Shown piece after piece: positions 16,300-24,927 of a stretch of DNA of 64,000 nucleotides. The position numbers and the translations under genes were made by a program. Under the pieces are notes generated by a model. The model saw nothing but the letters and a program-made list of their open reading frames with translations, had not been told where the DNA came from and ran no database searches. The stretch's first letter is position 1. The number at the start of each line of letters is the position of its first letter. The DNA comes from Pedobacter cryoconitis (lineage in GTDB: Bacteria; Bacteroidota; Bacteroidia; Sphingobacteriales; Sphingobacteriaceae), in the NCBI RefSeq assembly GCF_014200605.1, contig NZ_JACHCE010000009.1, forward strand, positions 181,693-245,692. Direction: 5' to 3'.

Positions 16300-17445
16300 A
16301 TGAAGAATAAAATAGCTTATATCGGCTGTCTTAGTCTGATTGGTATGATTACTACAGAATTTGGTGTTATCGGAATCCTGCCTCAGCTGGCCGAATATTA
16401 TCAGATCAGTATAGATAAAGCAGGTCTGCTTTTAAGTGCTTATGCGATGGTGGTTGCACTGGCCGGCCCATTGATGACCATGTTTGCATCCGGGTTTAAC
16501 CGAAAGCACCTCATGGCTTTAACGATGGTTATCTTTCTGATTACCGGAATTGTTTCGTCAATGGCACCTCCATTCTGGTTGCTGATGACTGTCAGGGTTT
16601 TACCTGCATTTCTTCATCCTGTACTGGTTTCTACGGCTGTGGCTGCGGCGACCAGCACTGCAGATCAGAAGGATGCGCATAAAATGATGGCTATTGTGAT
16701 TGGTGGGATATCGATCGCTACCATCACTACGGTACCATTTGCAGCCTATATAGCAGGGGTATTTAATCACTGGCAATCTTCTTTTATGGTACAGGCAGTC
16801 ATTAGTCTTATCGTATTGCTTTCTATTATATTTCTTCTTCCGTCTATGCCGGGCGGAGAAAGGAAATCATATCGCTCGCAAATCAGTATCCTGAAAAAGC
16901 CGGCTTTTATTGCCAGTTCATTGTTTGCTTTTTTTATGATCGGTTCCATATTCAGTACTTATAGTTATTTCGCCGGCTATTTATCAAAGGTGAATGGGAT
17001 GGACGAAAAAACGATCAGTCTGATGCTGTTATTGTTTGGGCTGACCGGGGTTTTGGGGAATTTTATTGCAGGCAAACTACTTTCCAGAAATATTACCAGA
17101 ATAACGGCTGTATTTCTGATCGGATTAATCGCGGTATCTGTTCCACTTTATTTCTCAGGACCGATGTCTGCCCGGACAGTTTTATTAATAGCGGTATGGG
17201 GATTTTTACAAACGCCATGTTTTCTGACCTCACAGGCATATATGATAGAAACGGCACCCGAAGCACCCGAATTTGCGAACAGTATCTCTATCTCTTTTGG
17301 TAATCTGGGTATTTCAATAGGGACGGCGATAGGTGGTCTTTCTATTGCAACATATGGGATACACAGTACACCCTGGATTATGTTTGGCTTTGGTATAGCT
17401 GCACTGGTGATGATGCTGATTAAAAAAATGATGGAAGCCCCTTAG
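16300..17445 (+). CDS. MFS transporter, DHA1 (drug:H+ antiporter)-like
   Basis: 381 residues from the ATG at 16300 (a TTG lies directly before it). About 12 membrane helices. The N-terminal half has TTEFGVIGILPQLAEYYQIS and LSAYAMVVALAGPL, features of the AraJ/YdhP-like DHA1 group. The length is normal for this group. The gene is controlled, by inference, by the TetR encoded just upstream, through the palindrome in their gap. The substrate cannot be told from sequence; export of small toxic compounds is typical. Confidence 0.88.
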   Translation: MKNKIAYIGCLSLIGMITTEFGVIGILPQLAEYYQISIDKAGLLLSAYAMVVALAGPLMTMFASGFNRKHLMALTMVIFLITGIVSSMAPPFWLLMTVRVLPAFLHPVLVSTAVAAATSTADQKDAHKMMAIVIGGISIATITTVPFAAYIAGVFNHWQSSFMVQAVISLIVLLSIIFLLPSMPGGERKSYRSQISILKKPAFIASSLFAFFMIGSIFSTYSYFAGYLSKVNGMDEKTISLMLLLFGLTGVLGNFIAGKLLSRNITRITAVFLIGLIAVSVPLYFSGPMSARTVLLIAVWGFLQTPCFLTSQAYMIETAPEAPEFANSISISFGNLGISIGTAIGGLSIATYGIHSTPWIMFGFGIAALVMMLIKKMMEAP

Positions 17446-17892
17446 GTTGAAATTTAAGTCCCTGGTAAGGAGCTAGAAAAATATTTTACGGGGATATTTC
17501 CGGGGATTAATTGCTGACAAAAAGGAGGCTTAATAAATCGAAGAAATGCGCTGTAATATTTACATCAGCATCAGCGCTGTCTGCAGGAGTATTTTGAAAA
17601 AAAGTGAACATAGTAAATTAATAATTATATATTTGCAGCCTTGGAAAAGATTTAAAGTTGTTTGCAATTAAGAGATTAATTTTTCTGTTCAGCAGCATTA
17701 AATTCCTCTAAAGAAAAATGGTCAATTGGAACAAAATGCTCGTCTTTTTGGCTAATGCCGATTTAAATCGGCAAAAATTAAATAAATTGTTTTCGGTGGT
17801 TAAATCTCTCTTTTTAGAAGCTAAATATAATCTACTGGAAAAGCCTTAAACCCATTGCGGAGAAGGCTTTTAAATTTTTAAAGACAACCCAA
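17446..17892. other. 447-bp gap before adk with palindrome and possible small ORF
   Basis: This gap holds a TATATTTG -7-like element (17628-17635, plus strand), a perfect 16-bp palindrome GCCGATTTAAATCGGC (17757-17772) and a 43-codon frame (17718-17849). Whether the -7 element drives adk through a leader of about 250 nt or drives the small ORF is unclear. Nothing else was seen in the first 150 bp after the MFS gene. Confidence 0.4.
17718..17849 (+). CDS. Possible 43-residue small protein upstream of adk
   Basis: ATG to TAA, 43 residues, starting MVNWNKMLVFLANADLNRQK. It has no recognisable domain. The frame runs through the 16-bp palindrome at 17757-17772, so the coding call is doubtful. A -7-like element lies 80 bp upstream. 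It could instead be part of a structured leader of adk. Confidence 0.2.
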   Translation: MVNWNKMLVFLANADLNRQKLNKLFSVVKSLFLEAKYNLLEKP

Positions 17893-18462
17893 ATGCTAAA
17901 TTTTGTTCTCTTTGGCCCACCGGGTGCAGGTAAAGGCACCCAATCACAAAAATTGATTGATCGTTATCAGTTAATACATATTTCTACTGGTGATCTTTTC
18001 AGAGCACATATCAGTAACCAAAGTCCTCTGGGCAAACAGGTAAGTGCGCTTATAGCGGACGGACAGCTTGTGCCGGATGCGATTACGATTGCTATGCTGG
18101 AAGAAGAAGTAGATAAAAATCCTGATGCTAAAGGATTTATCTTTGACGGTTTTCCAAGAACAGTTGCCCAGGCAGCAGCATTGGATGAATTCCTGGAAAG
18201 TAAAGGAAGTTCTATCGCAGTGGTAATTGCATTGGACGTTGATCAGGATGAATTGACTAAAAGGATTGCTGAACGTCAGAAACTAACTAACAGGGTTGAT
18301 GATCAGGCAGACAAATTACAAAAACGCATTGATGAGTATTTCAGCAAAACAATTCATGTTTTGCCTTATTACGAAGCACAAAATAAATTAAGCAAAGTTA
18401 ACGGCATCGGTCAGATCGATGATATCTTTGCTGAGTTATGTGCGGTGCTGGATAAATATTAA
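17893..18462 (+). CDS. adk: Adenylate kinase
   Basis: 189 residues. The enzyme makes 2 ADP from ATP and AMP in the cytoplasm. The P-loop is GPPGAGKGTQ at residues 7-16, the AMP-binding stretch is STGDLFRAHI, and GFIFDGFPRTVAQA and the lid region ERQKLTNRVDDQADKLQKRI follow. The lid is short and has no zinc-binding cysteines, as in other short-lid forms around 190 residues. The gene is followed by a hairpin (18478-18511) that may separate it from obg. Confidence 0.97.
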   Translation: MLNFVLFGPPGAGKGTQSQKLIDRYQLIHISTGDLFRAHISNQSPLGKQVSALIADGQLVPDAITIAMLEEEVDKNPDAKGFIFDGFPRTVAQAAALDEFLESKGSSIAVVIALDVDQDELTKRIAERQKLTNRVDDQADKLQKRIDEYFSKTIHVLPYYEAQNKLSKVNGIGQIDDIFAELCAVLDKY

Positions 18463-18477
18463 TTAAAAAATATACTG

Positions 18478-18511
18478 AATAGCGGGACGAATGTAAGTTC
18501 TTCCCGCTATT
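18478..18511 (+). terminator. Intrinsic terminator after adk
   Basis: AATAGCGGGA (18478-18487) pairs with TCCCGCTATT (18502-18511), a perfect 10-bp stem with a 14-nt loop, followed by TTT and then ATT. Readthrough into obg is possible, since the gap is only 76 bp. Confidence 0.7.
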
Positions 18512-18538
18512 TTTATTGGTAAGAAAAAATAAAAGGTT

Positions 18539-19561
18539 ATGTCACAGGGTTCGAATTTTGTAGATTACGTTAAGATATGCTGCCGTTCAGGAAAGGGAGG
18601 GTCAGGTTCTTCACATTTACATCGTGATAAAATGACCTCAACTGGTGGTCCTGATGGTGGAGATGGTGGAAGAGGCGGACATATTATTCTAAGAGGGAAT
18701 GCCCAGTTCTGGACCCTTTTACATTTAAAATACCGGAAACATATTCTTGCCACAGATGGCGGGCCTGGTTCAAGTTCAACCAGTACTGGTAAATCTGGTA
18801 AAGATGAATACCTGGATGTTCCACTGGGAACTATAGCTAAAGATGCTGAAACCGGGGAAGATCTTTTTGAAATTACTGAAGACGGACAAACTGAAATCCT
18901 GACTGCAGGAGGAAGGGGAGGTCTTGGAAACTGGCATTTCAAAACTTCTACACTGCAAACACCACGTTTTGCACAACCTGGAGAGTCGGGTACAGAGCAA
19001 TGGGTAGTTCTTGAATTAAAAGTTCTGGCCGATGTTGGTCTGGTTGGTTTCCCGAATGCAGGAAAATCTACTTTACTTTCTGTAGTCTCTGCTGCTAAAC
19101 CAGAGATCGCTGATTATCCTTTTACAACCCTTGTCCCTAATTTAGGAATTGTATCTTACCGCTCTAACCGGTCATTCGTAATGGCTGATATTCCTGGTAT
19201 TATTGAGGGCGCATCAAAAGGAAAAGGTTTAGGATACCGTTTCTTACGTCATATAGAACGTAATTCTGTACTTTTATTCATGGTTCCTGCGGATACCAAC
19301 AGAACGATTACAGAAGAATATGAGATCCTTAAGTCTGAGTTGCTGGATTATAATCCGGAATTGATGCAAAAACCTCATTTACTGGCGATCACTAAATCAG
19401 ATATGCTGGATGATGAGCTTGTAGCAGAAATTAAAAAAGATCTGCCTGCAAACGTTCCATCTGTATTTATTTCTTCAGTTGCACAAAAAGGGCTTGTTGA
19501 GTTAAAGGATATGATTTGGCAGGCTATTGATGCCGATCAGACCTCTCCTTTGGAAAAATAA
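18539..19561 (+). CDS. obg: GTPase Obg/CgtA (ribosome assembly)
   Basis: 340 residues. The Obg fold at the N-terminus (about 1-160) has the glycine-rich SGKGGSGSSHL and GGPDGGDGGRGGH, and the GTPase domain follows. G1 is GFPNAGKST (about 168-176), the switch region is ADYPFTTLVPN, G3 is DIPGIIEGAS and G4 is TKSD. There is no C-terminal OCT extension, typical of the shorter Obg forms. It acts in 50S subunit maturation and stress response. It lies 76 bp after adk. Confidence 0.96.
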   Translation: MSQGSNFVDYVKICCRSGKGGSGSSHLHRDKMTSTGGPDGGDGGRGGHIILRGNAQFWTLLHLKYRKHILATDGGPGSSSTSTGKSGKDEYLDVPLGTIAKDAETGEDLFEITEDGQTEILTAGGRGGLGNWHFKTSTLQTPRFAQPGESGTEQWVVLELKVLADVGLVGFPNAGKSTLLSVVSAAKPEIADYPFTTLVPNLGIVSYRSNRSFVMADIPGIIEGASKGKGLGYRFLRHIERNSVLLFMVPADTNRTITEEYEILKSELLDYNPELMQKPHLLAITKSDMLDDELVAEIKKDLPANVPSVFISSVAQKGLVELKDMIWQAIDADQTSPLEK

Positions 19562-19742
19562 ATTTTCAGAATTTTGTTGAATTATTTGTTATTATTCTTA
19601 ATTATGTTTAAATTAGGATTAACAATCAGCGTCTTATAGTTTGCTCTTCTAATTCTCTACCTCAATACCAAGATAGAATTTCTTCTGCGAACGCTTTTTA
19701 TAGGCACAGCTTTTGTACATCTTCAATTTAAATTTATAATGT

Positions 19743-19877
19743 ATGGATAAGAGATCATTTTATTTCCTTTTCACAGTTCTAGCTGCTTCAATGTTAATCA
19801 TGGGCACTTATAAGGTTACTAAGAAAAAAGCACCAAGCGTAAACACACATAATCAGTCTACTAAAGTCATTAAGTAG
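19743..19877 (+). CDS. 44-residue small membrane-anchored protein
   Basis: A clean short frame beginning MDKRSFYFLFTVLAASML. One hydrophobic segment (about 6-21) is followed by a basic, Lys-rich tail (KVTKKKAPSVNTHNQSTKVIK). Its stop codon overlaps the first base pairs of a perfect terminator hairpin (19876-19905), which supports a real transcribed gene. It may be a small inner membrane or exported peptide. No family was recognised. Confidence 0.55.
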   Translation: MDKRSFYFLFTVLAASMLIMGTYKVTKKKAPSVNTHNQSTKVIK

Positions 19878-19905
19878 GACCTGCCATTTTTAAATGGCAG
19901 GTCCT
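19876..19905. terminator. Perfect 14-bp hairpin between convergent genes
   Basis: AGGACCTGCCATTT (19876-19889) pairs perfectly with AAATGGCAGGTCCT (19892-19905) with a 2-nt loop. It lies between the small ORF (plus) and the ligase gene (minus) and probably stops transcription from both sides. Strong T-runs are lacking. Confidence 0.65.
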
Positions 19906-19925
19906 GCTGATAAGTTCCGGTAAAA

Positions 19926-21299
19926 TTAATCTATCAGCTGAATTGCGGTACTATAATCTATTTTACCATTTGGCGTCAACGGGACAGATTCTACAAACTT
20001 TACTTTTACCATACTGGGATGAAGATTTAGTTTTTCTTTAAGAACTGACTTTACCTGATTGGCCGTTAATTCTTCATTTAAATGAAGGACCATGACAGAT
20101 TTATCTTCAATTCCCATACAGACAAAGGTTTCTCCGCCCATTGCATTTTTAAGGATCAGTTCTATTTCATCGAGGTTCATCCGGGTCCCAAATAATTTCA
20201 CGATCCTTTTGATCCTGCCGATAATATAATAGTAACCTTCTTCGTCCTTTTTACCTACATCGCCTGTTTGTAAACGATCACTATGCGTAAATGAATCCAA
20301 ATCTTCAAGTCTTTTGGCATAACCGCCAAAAATATTGGGGCCAAGGTAAATGAGCTCGTTACTTTCAGGATCGATCTCAAAACTTCCATTTTTAATAGGT
20401 ATTCCAATAGAAGTGTTCTTCGTAAACAGGTCTTCATGCGGCAGATAAGCCATACGTCCGGCAGCTTCTGTTTGTCCGTACATCACGAAAAACTTTGTGG
20501 TATGTTTTTTACAGTGCTCTGCCAGGACCTGGACCAGGGTATGGTTAAGAATCCCTCCGGTCTGGGTCATATATTTTAAGGACGGATATTCTTTTTTGAA
20601 GAAGCCTATACGGTTAAGCATCTCATAAACATAAGGGACACCTCCAATAGAGGTACATTGATATTGCTCAAAGTCTTCCCAGAAAGCTTTCTGTAAAATA
20701 TCTCTGTTGGTGCAGATTATTTTTCCGCCTGCAATGCTGTTACTGGTAAAAATAGATAAGCCATAGACAAAGATGACCGGTACATTAAGCGGGGTTACAT
20801 CTGTTTCACTGATGGGAAGAAATTCTAAGATGGAGTAAGCATTCTGTACTAAATTCTCTTCAGACAGCTTCACAAATTTTGGAGAGCCGGTAGTGCCCGA
20901 AGTGCTGAGCAGGAGTTTAATTTCTTCATTTACCGGATAGTCTGGCTCTGACAGATTTTTAAACAATTGAATTCTCGCTGATGCTGCATATTGCTCAAAC
21001 CCGTCAATTGCTGTTCTTGTAGGATCATAGATATAGTAGGGCAGGTAAAGCTGCTCCAGTTCAAGCTTAAACTGGATATCCAGTTGCGGACTTAATAGTG
21101 TTACCGTGAAATCGCTCTGTAAGAAGTTTAAAAATACTTCTACCGAGCCAATCATATTATCTGTGTATAAGAAAACGACGGCTTTCTTATGGTCTATAGC
21201 TAAAGATTGATGAAACTCATTCACCCCGTAGGATGTATCCGTTAAGGCATCAATATAAACCAGGTTTTTATTGCTTCGTATTAAATCATAAAGTCTCAT
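19926..21299 (-). CDS. AMP-forming adenylating ligase of the siderophore-type cluster
   Basis: 457 residues, shorter than a full ANL enzyme (about 510). Core motifs are present: A3 LLLSTSGTTGSPKFVKLS (about 130-147), A5 MYGQTEAAGRMA, A7 LQTGDVGKKDEEGYYYIIGR, A8 KRIVKLFGTRMNLDEIE and the A10 lysine in PLTPNGKID. It should activate a carboxylic acid as an acyl-AMP and load it on the carrier protein encoded 16 bp upstream, much as AsbC loads AsbD in petrobactin synthesis (analogy, not homology proof). The substrate (aryl, fatty or amino acid) cannot be read from motifs by eye. Last gene of the cluster. Confidence 0.85.
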   Translation of the reverse strand: MRLYDLIRSNKNLVYIDALTDTSYGVNEFHQSLAIDHKKAVVFLYTDNMIGSVEVFLNFLQSDFTVTLLSPQLDIQFKLELEQLYLPYYIYDPTRTAIDGFEQYAASARIQLFKNLSEPDYPVNEEIKLLLSTSGTTGSPKFVKLSEENLVQNAYSILEFLPISETDVTPLNVPVIFVYGLSIFTSNSIAGGKIICTNRDILQKAFWEDFEQYQCTSIGGVPYVYEMLNRIGFFKKEYPSLKYMTQTGGILNHTLVQVLAEHCKKHTTKFFVMYGQTEAAGRMAYLPHEDLFTKNTSIGIPIKNGSFEIDPESNELIYLGPNIFGGYAKRLEDLDSFTHSDRLQTGDVGKKDEEGYYYIIGRIKRIVKLFGTRMNLDEIELILKNAMGGETFVCMGIEDKSVMVLHLNEELTANQVKSVLKEKLNLHPSMVKVKFVESVPLTPNGKIDYSTAIQLID

Positions 21300-21315
21300 A
21301 AGTTTATTTTATTGA

Positions 21316-21555
21316 TTAAGCTTCGACGCCGTATTTTTTTAATCCTGTAATGACGTTATTGACATCAGTCATTTCCAGTAAATCTTCTGTTTCAATTGTG
21401 ATTGAATAATTGGATTCCAGTTCTGCAATAAGAATCATATGTGACATGGAATCCCACTCCGGAACACTCTGATAGGCTAAATCATCGGTAATCTGGTCTG
21501 TAGGGAGCGCCAAAGCAGTGGATAAGATCTCTTGTAATTTTGGTGACATGTTCAT
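21316..21555 (-). CDS. Acyl/aryl carrier protein
   Basis: 79 residues, one phosphopantetheine-binding domain. The modified Ser lies in EWDSMSHM (about residue 35), matching the DSL/DSM attachment motif. The sequence is acidic and helical as expected, with a typical ESNYSITIETEDLLEMTDVNNVI second half. It is encoded between the MATE exporter and the adenylating ligase and is probably the partner of that ligase. No phosphopantetheinyl transferase lies in this window; a housekeeping one would have to serve it. Confidence 0.88.
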   Translation of the reverse strand: MNMSPKLQEILSTALALPTDQITDDLAYQSVPEWDSMSHMILIAELESNYSITIETEDLLEMTDVNNVITGLKKYGVEA

Positions 21556-21602
21556 CTTGTTTTATTTTAGGTATAATGGTTAAGACCAGATGGTCATCTG
21601 TT

Positions 21603-23009
21603 TTAAACTTTTGTTTTTTTCCAATCGCCTTTCCTGAAAATAAGGATACAGGCGATTGCCAGAACGAGTTCTGAAGTTAGGATAGCAATGAAAACCCCTT
21701 TTGTCCCCCAGTTCATCTGAATTCCAAGAAGCCAGGCTAAAGGGAGCTGGGTGATATAGAACATCAGCACATAGAGTAAGGTGAGCTGTTTGACATTACC
21801 GGCTGCATTGAGCGCCCTGGAAATGACCATGGTATAGCCCAGCAGGATATAAGCAATGGACAGGTATTGGATATACATGACCCCGCTTTGAAGTATTCCG
21901 GGTACACTGGTAAATATGCCGATGACATCTTTGGCAAAAAACAACCAGAATATGGCGACCAGGCTTAAAAAACACATGTTAAATAGACCTGCCCTCCATA
22001 CGGTCTGTTCTGCACGTTCAGGTTGTTTAGCCCCCATATTCTGTCCGGTAAGTACACCGGCAGCATTTCCTATACCCCAGGCGGGCATCGTTGCGACCGA
22101 AGCCACCCGCTGTGCAATAATATAGCCGGCAAAAGCATCAGCTCCAAAATGTGTAATGATTTTGGTCATAATCAACCAGCTGGAAGAGGGGATCAGGTAT
22201 TGAAAGGTGCCTGCAAAACCTAATCTCAGCATACTTTTTACAATGTCTGGTACAAAAACCAATTGGGCTCTTTTGATGACAATAATTGTTTTGCCCCAGA
22301 TCAGATACCAGAACTGATAAATTACGCCGATGACCCTGGCAATGACTGTGGCTAAAGCAACTCCGGTCAAGCCTAAAGCAGGAATAAAACCCCAGCCAAA
22401 AATCAGGATAGGGCACAGGATAATATTGATGAGGTTAGAAACCCATAAATTGCGCATGGCCATTGCAGCATCGCCCGCTCCACGGAAAATCCCGTTTAAC
22501 AGCATCCTGAGTATCAGTAAAAAGACACTGCCTAACATGAGCTGAGAAAATAAATGCCCATGTATAATCAGTTTTTCAGGAGCACCAACGGCATGCAGGA
22601 CTTCCTGAGAGAAAACACATAAACCCGTAGCGATGATCCCGCCTATACTTACGCCTACATAAATGGCCTGCATAGCGGTAGAACCTGCGCTTTCAAATTT
22701 AGCTTCACCAATACGTCTGGCTATGATAGTTGATGCAGCGATACTCAGGCCCATAGCTACCGAATAGGCAACTGCGGTTATGGATTGGGTAATCCCGACA
22801 ATGAGAATCGCATCGGCACCAAGCTTACTGACAAAAAAGATATTGACGAAAACAAAAAGAGATTCCATAGTCAGCTCCAGTACCATCGGTACAGAGAGCA
22901 ATACAATTGCCCTGTTGATGCCGCCAGTGGTGAATTTCTTCTCTGTGCCCTGTACCGCCTGCCAGAGCAATTGTAGAATTGACCTGGTCTGCAAGATAAG
23001 TGTCTTCAT
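21603..23009 (-). CDS. MATE family efflux transporter
   Basis: 468 residues with about 12 membrane helices in two MatE repeats. The first begins GGINRAIVLLSVPMVLELTMESLFVFVNIFFVSKLG and the second carries GNAAGVLTGQNMGAKQPERA, typical of MATE proteins. The start overlaps the stop of the NIS synthetase gene by one base (TAATG), so the two are translationally coupled. This position points to export of the product made by the cluster rather than general drug resistance (inference). Confidence 0.92.
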   Translation of the reverse strand: MKTLILQTRSILQLLWQAVQGTEKKFTTGGINRAIVLLSVPMVLELTMESLFVFVNIFFVSKLGADAILIVGITQSITAVAYSVAMGLSIAASTIIARRIGEAKFESAGSTAMQAIYVGVSIGGIIATGLCVFSQEVLHAVGAPEKLIIHGHLFSQLMLGSVFLLILRMLLNGIFRGAGDAAMAMRNLWVSNLINIILCPILIFGWGFIPALGLTGVALATVIARVIGVIYQFWYLIWGKTIIVIKRAQLVFVPDIVKSMLRLGFAGTFQYLIPSSSWLIMTKIITHFGADAFAGYIIAQRVASVATMPAWGIGNAAGVLTGQNMGAKQPERAEQTVWRAGLFNMCFLSLVAIFWLFFAKDVIGIFTSVPGILQSGVMYIQYLSIAYILLGYTMVISRALNAAGNVKQLTLLYVLMFYITQLPLAWLLGIQMNWGTKGVFIAILTSELVLAIACILIFRKGDWKKTKV

Positions 23010-24835
23010 TAATTTTCTTTTAAAATTGCAGTTTCAGCAGTTTTGAACTGGGTAAGCGGATTGATTAATGCGCCGCTTTTAAATGATCTTGCAAAACCTG
23101 TTGTTTCTTTATACCCGTTAAACAGGCGCTGACTATTGATGTTCAGACGCTTAAAATGAGGGGTAAATAGGTTATATCTTTCGAATTTTGCATTCAGCTC
23201 CTGATGTTCGTCCTGGTAGGTTTGTACAACATCATATACACAGGTCCAGAAAGACTGTTCCTGATAACCGGCAGTAGTTTCCAGGATGTCACTTAAATAC
23301 CTGAAGAAAGCTTCAAAAACGCCTATAAGAATTACCAGTGGAACGTTTTCAGGATTGGAAGATAAGATCATATTCTCTGAAAAGTCTTTTGGCAATTTTT
23401 CCTGAGCTTCTTCATTGAGTAAGATATCCCCTGCAAAATCTTTCAGGACTATACGGACAGGAACATAGTTTTCCAGTACAAGGATGACATTTTCGCCATG
23501 CGGATTAACACAAACGGCATGCTGATAGTAAATATGGAGAAGTGGTTTGAGATAAGCATTCAGATAACTCATTAACCATTGTTCAGTGGTCAAACCTGAT
23601 TTTGTGATCAGCTCTGATACAAAGCTTTTTTCCTGATCATCTATGTATAGTAAGGAAGCCATAGTCATTAGCTTTTCTCCTGATTTCAGGAATTTTCCCG
23701 GACTCTCACGCCACAATGCGCCCAGATATTCATTATACTGAAATGGCGGATCTGTGATTTGGGTGTAATTAGGATGCAGATAACCAATAGAGGCCACTTC
23801 ACCTAATAGAATCAGGCCAAGATCCTGGAGATATTGATCATTTGATAATATACTTTTAAGCCATGCGGTTAAACGCGGTGCAATGGCCAGTTGTTTAGGT
23901 GGTAATCCTCTTACTGTACCTGTATTTAAGATCGAGATAGCAGTTTTGACGTAATGTTTATCAGGATGGCTCAGATTAAAAAAAGTACGGATACTTTGTT
24001 GCGGGGAGTATATATCATCACCGGATTCTAAAGGGATGAGCAATTGGCCGGCAATATCTGCTGCAAACAAGATAAGCAGTTTATTATTCCACTGCCATTC
24101 GTGGATTGGTATAAAGGAATAATCTGAGGCAATTACGCCCTTAGCCGAAAGGATCTCTTTGAATTTGTTTAATTTTTCTTTTCCTAATTCAGCTTCAAAA
24201 AACTCCTGTTCATTAATTTCATCTACTGCTTTGAAAGCAGCACGGCTTTGATGAACAGCAATCCAGATCAGCTGGACGGTTTTATTGGCTTCCGGTGCAT
24301 ATTCCAGATAGTCGGTATGGTTAAAGTCAAGTCTGCCTTTGTTGACGATAATCCAGGGGTGTCCATCCATTTGATGTTCGATAGTCTGGTAATCTGCATC
24401 GGCAAGTTTCGCTGCCGGAATTCGGCCTTTGGCCTGAATAAAAGCATCTGCGTATAAAGTGTGCAGAATTTCTTCTATATAATGGGCCAGGGTAAATGAA
24501 TTCAAACCAAAACTTTGCTGCTGTTCAATAAAGAAAGCAGAAACATCTGTAGCTGGTTTCTCCTTTCCATTTTGATGTTTTTTAATGGAAGGTTTTAAGA
24601 TGTGCCAGTAATCCAGCATCCGTGGATAAGCTGAGAATGTATAATAAATGTTTTCATGGTCTGTATTTAACCTGAAATGTATGAGGCCTTCTTCAGTTTT
24701 GCTGGTTATGAGCGGGAGAGCGACCTGCTCATGCATTAGTTCTGCTAATGTTTTGGCAAACAGATTCTGGTTGACTTTCTCCCATATGGTAATATTCAGG
24801 GGTTCTACGCTCCCTGTTAAATTTGTCGTTGTCAT
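23009..24835 (-). CDS. NIS siderophore synthetase, IucA/IucC family
   Basis: 608 residues, the normal size for NRPS-independent siderophore (NIS) synthetases, which join a carboxylate to an amine or alcohol through an acyl-adenylate. The nucleotide-binding loop is DGHPWIIVNKGRLDF (about 155-170), and HEWQWNNKLL, SIRTFFNLSHPDKHYVKTAISIL and the FhuF-like C-terminal half (HPNYTQITDPPFQYNEYLGALWRESP, VNPHGENVILVLE) fit the family. The loop lacks the second His-Pro found in most family members (GHPxHPxxK) and in its neighbour. It is coupled to the MATE gene and lies 92 bp after the first synthetase gene. Confidence 0.9.
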   Translation of the reverse strand: MTTTNLTGSVEPLNITIWEKVNQNLFAKTLAELMHEQVALPLITSKTEEGLIHFRLNTDHENIYYTFSAYPRMLDYWHILKPSIKKHQNGKEKPATDVSAFFIEQQQSFGLNSFTLAHYIEEILHTLYADAFIQAKGRIPAAKLADADYQTIEHQMDGHPWIIVNKGRLDFNHTDYLEYAPEANKTVQLIWIAVHQSRAAFKAVDEINEQEFFEAELGKEKLNKFKEILSAKGVIASDYSFIPIHEWQWNNKLLILFAADIAGQLLIPLESGDDIYSPQQSIRTFFNLSHPDKHYVKTAISILNTGTVRGLPPKQLAIAPRLTAWLKSILSNDQYLQDLGLILLGEVASIGYLHPNYTQITDPPFQYNEYLGALWRESPGKFLKSGEKLMTMASLLYIDDQEKSFVSELITKSGLTTEQWLMSYLNAYLKPLLHIYYQHAVCVNPHGENVILVLENYVPVRIVLKDFAGDILLNEEAQEKLPKDFSENMILSSNPENVPLVILIGVFEAFFRYLSDILETTAGYQEQSFWTCVYDVVQTYQDEHQELNAKFERYNLFTPHFKRLNINSQRLFNGYKETTGFARSFKSGALINPLTQFKTAETAILKEN

Positions 24836-24888
24836 TTTAAAATGGTTTTTGGTATTGGTTACAGATTAATTTTTTGAATCAAACAGAC

Positions 24889-24910
24889 CTATCCTTTATT
24901 TAAAGGATAG
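24889..24910. promoter_or_regulatory. 22-bp palindrome between the two NIS synthetase genes
   Basis: CTATCCTTTA (24889-24898) and TAAAGGATAG (24901-24910) are perfect reverse complements around TT. It lies between the stop of the first synthetase gene and the start of the second. It could be an operator, a processing hairpin or a weak terminator. No T-run follows on the coding strand. Confidence 0.4.
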
Positions 24911-24927
24911 ATATTTCAGCAGGCTGC

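Noticed and set aside
17593..17596. -33 TTTG partner for the -7 element at 17628
   Set aside because: The spacing of 31 bp is too long for the usual 17-23 bp; treated as chance.
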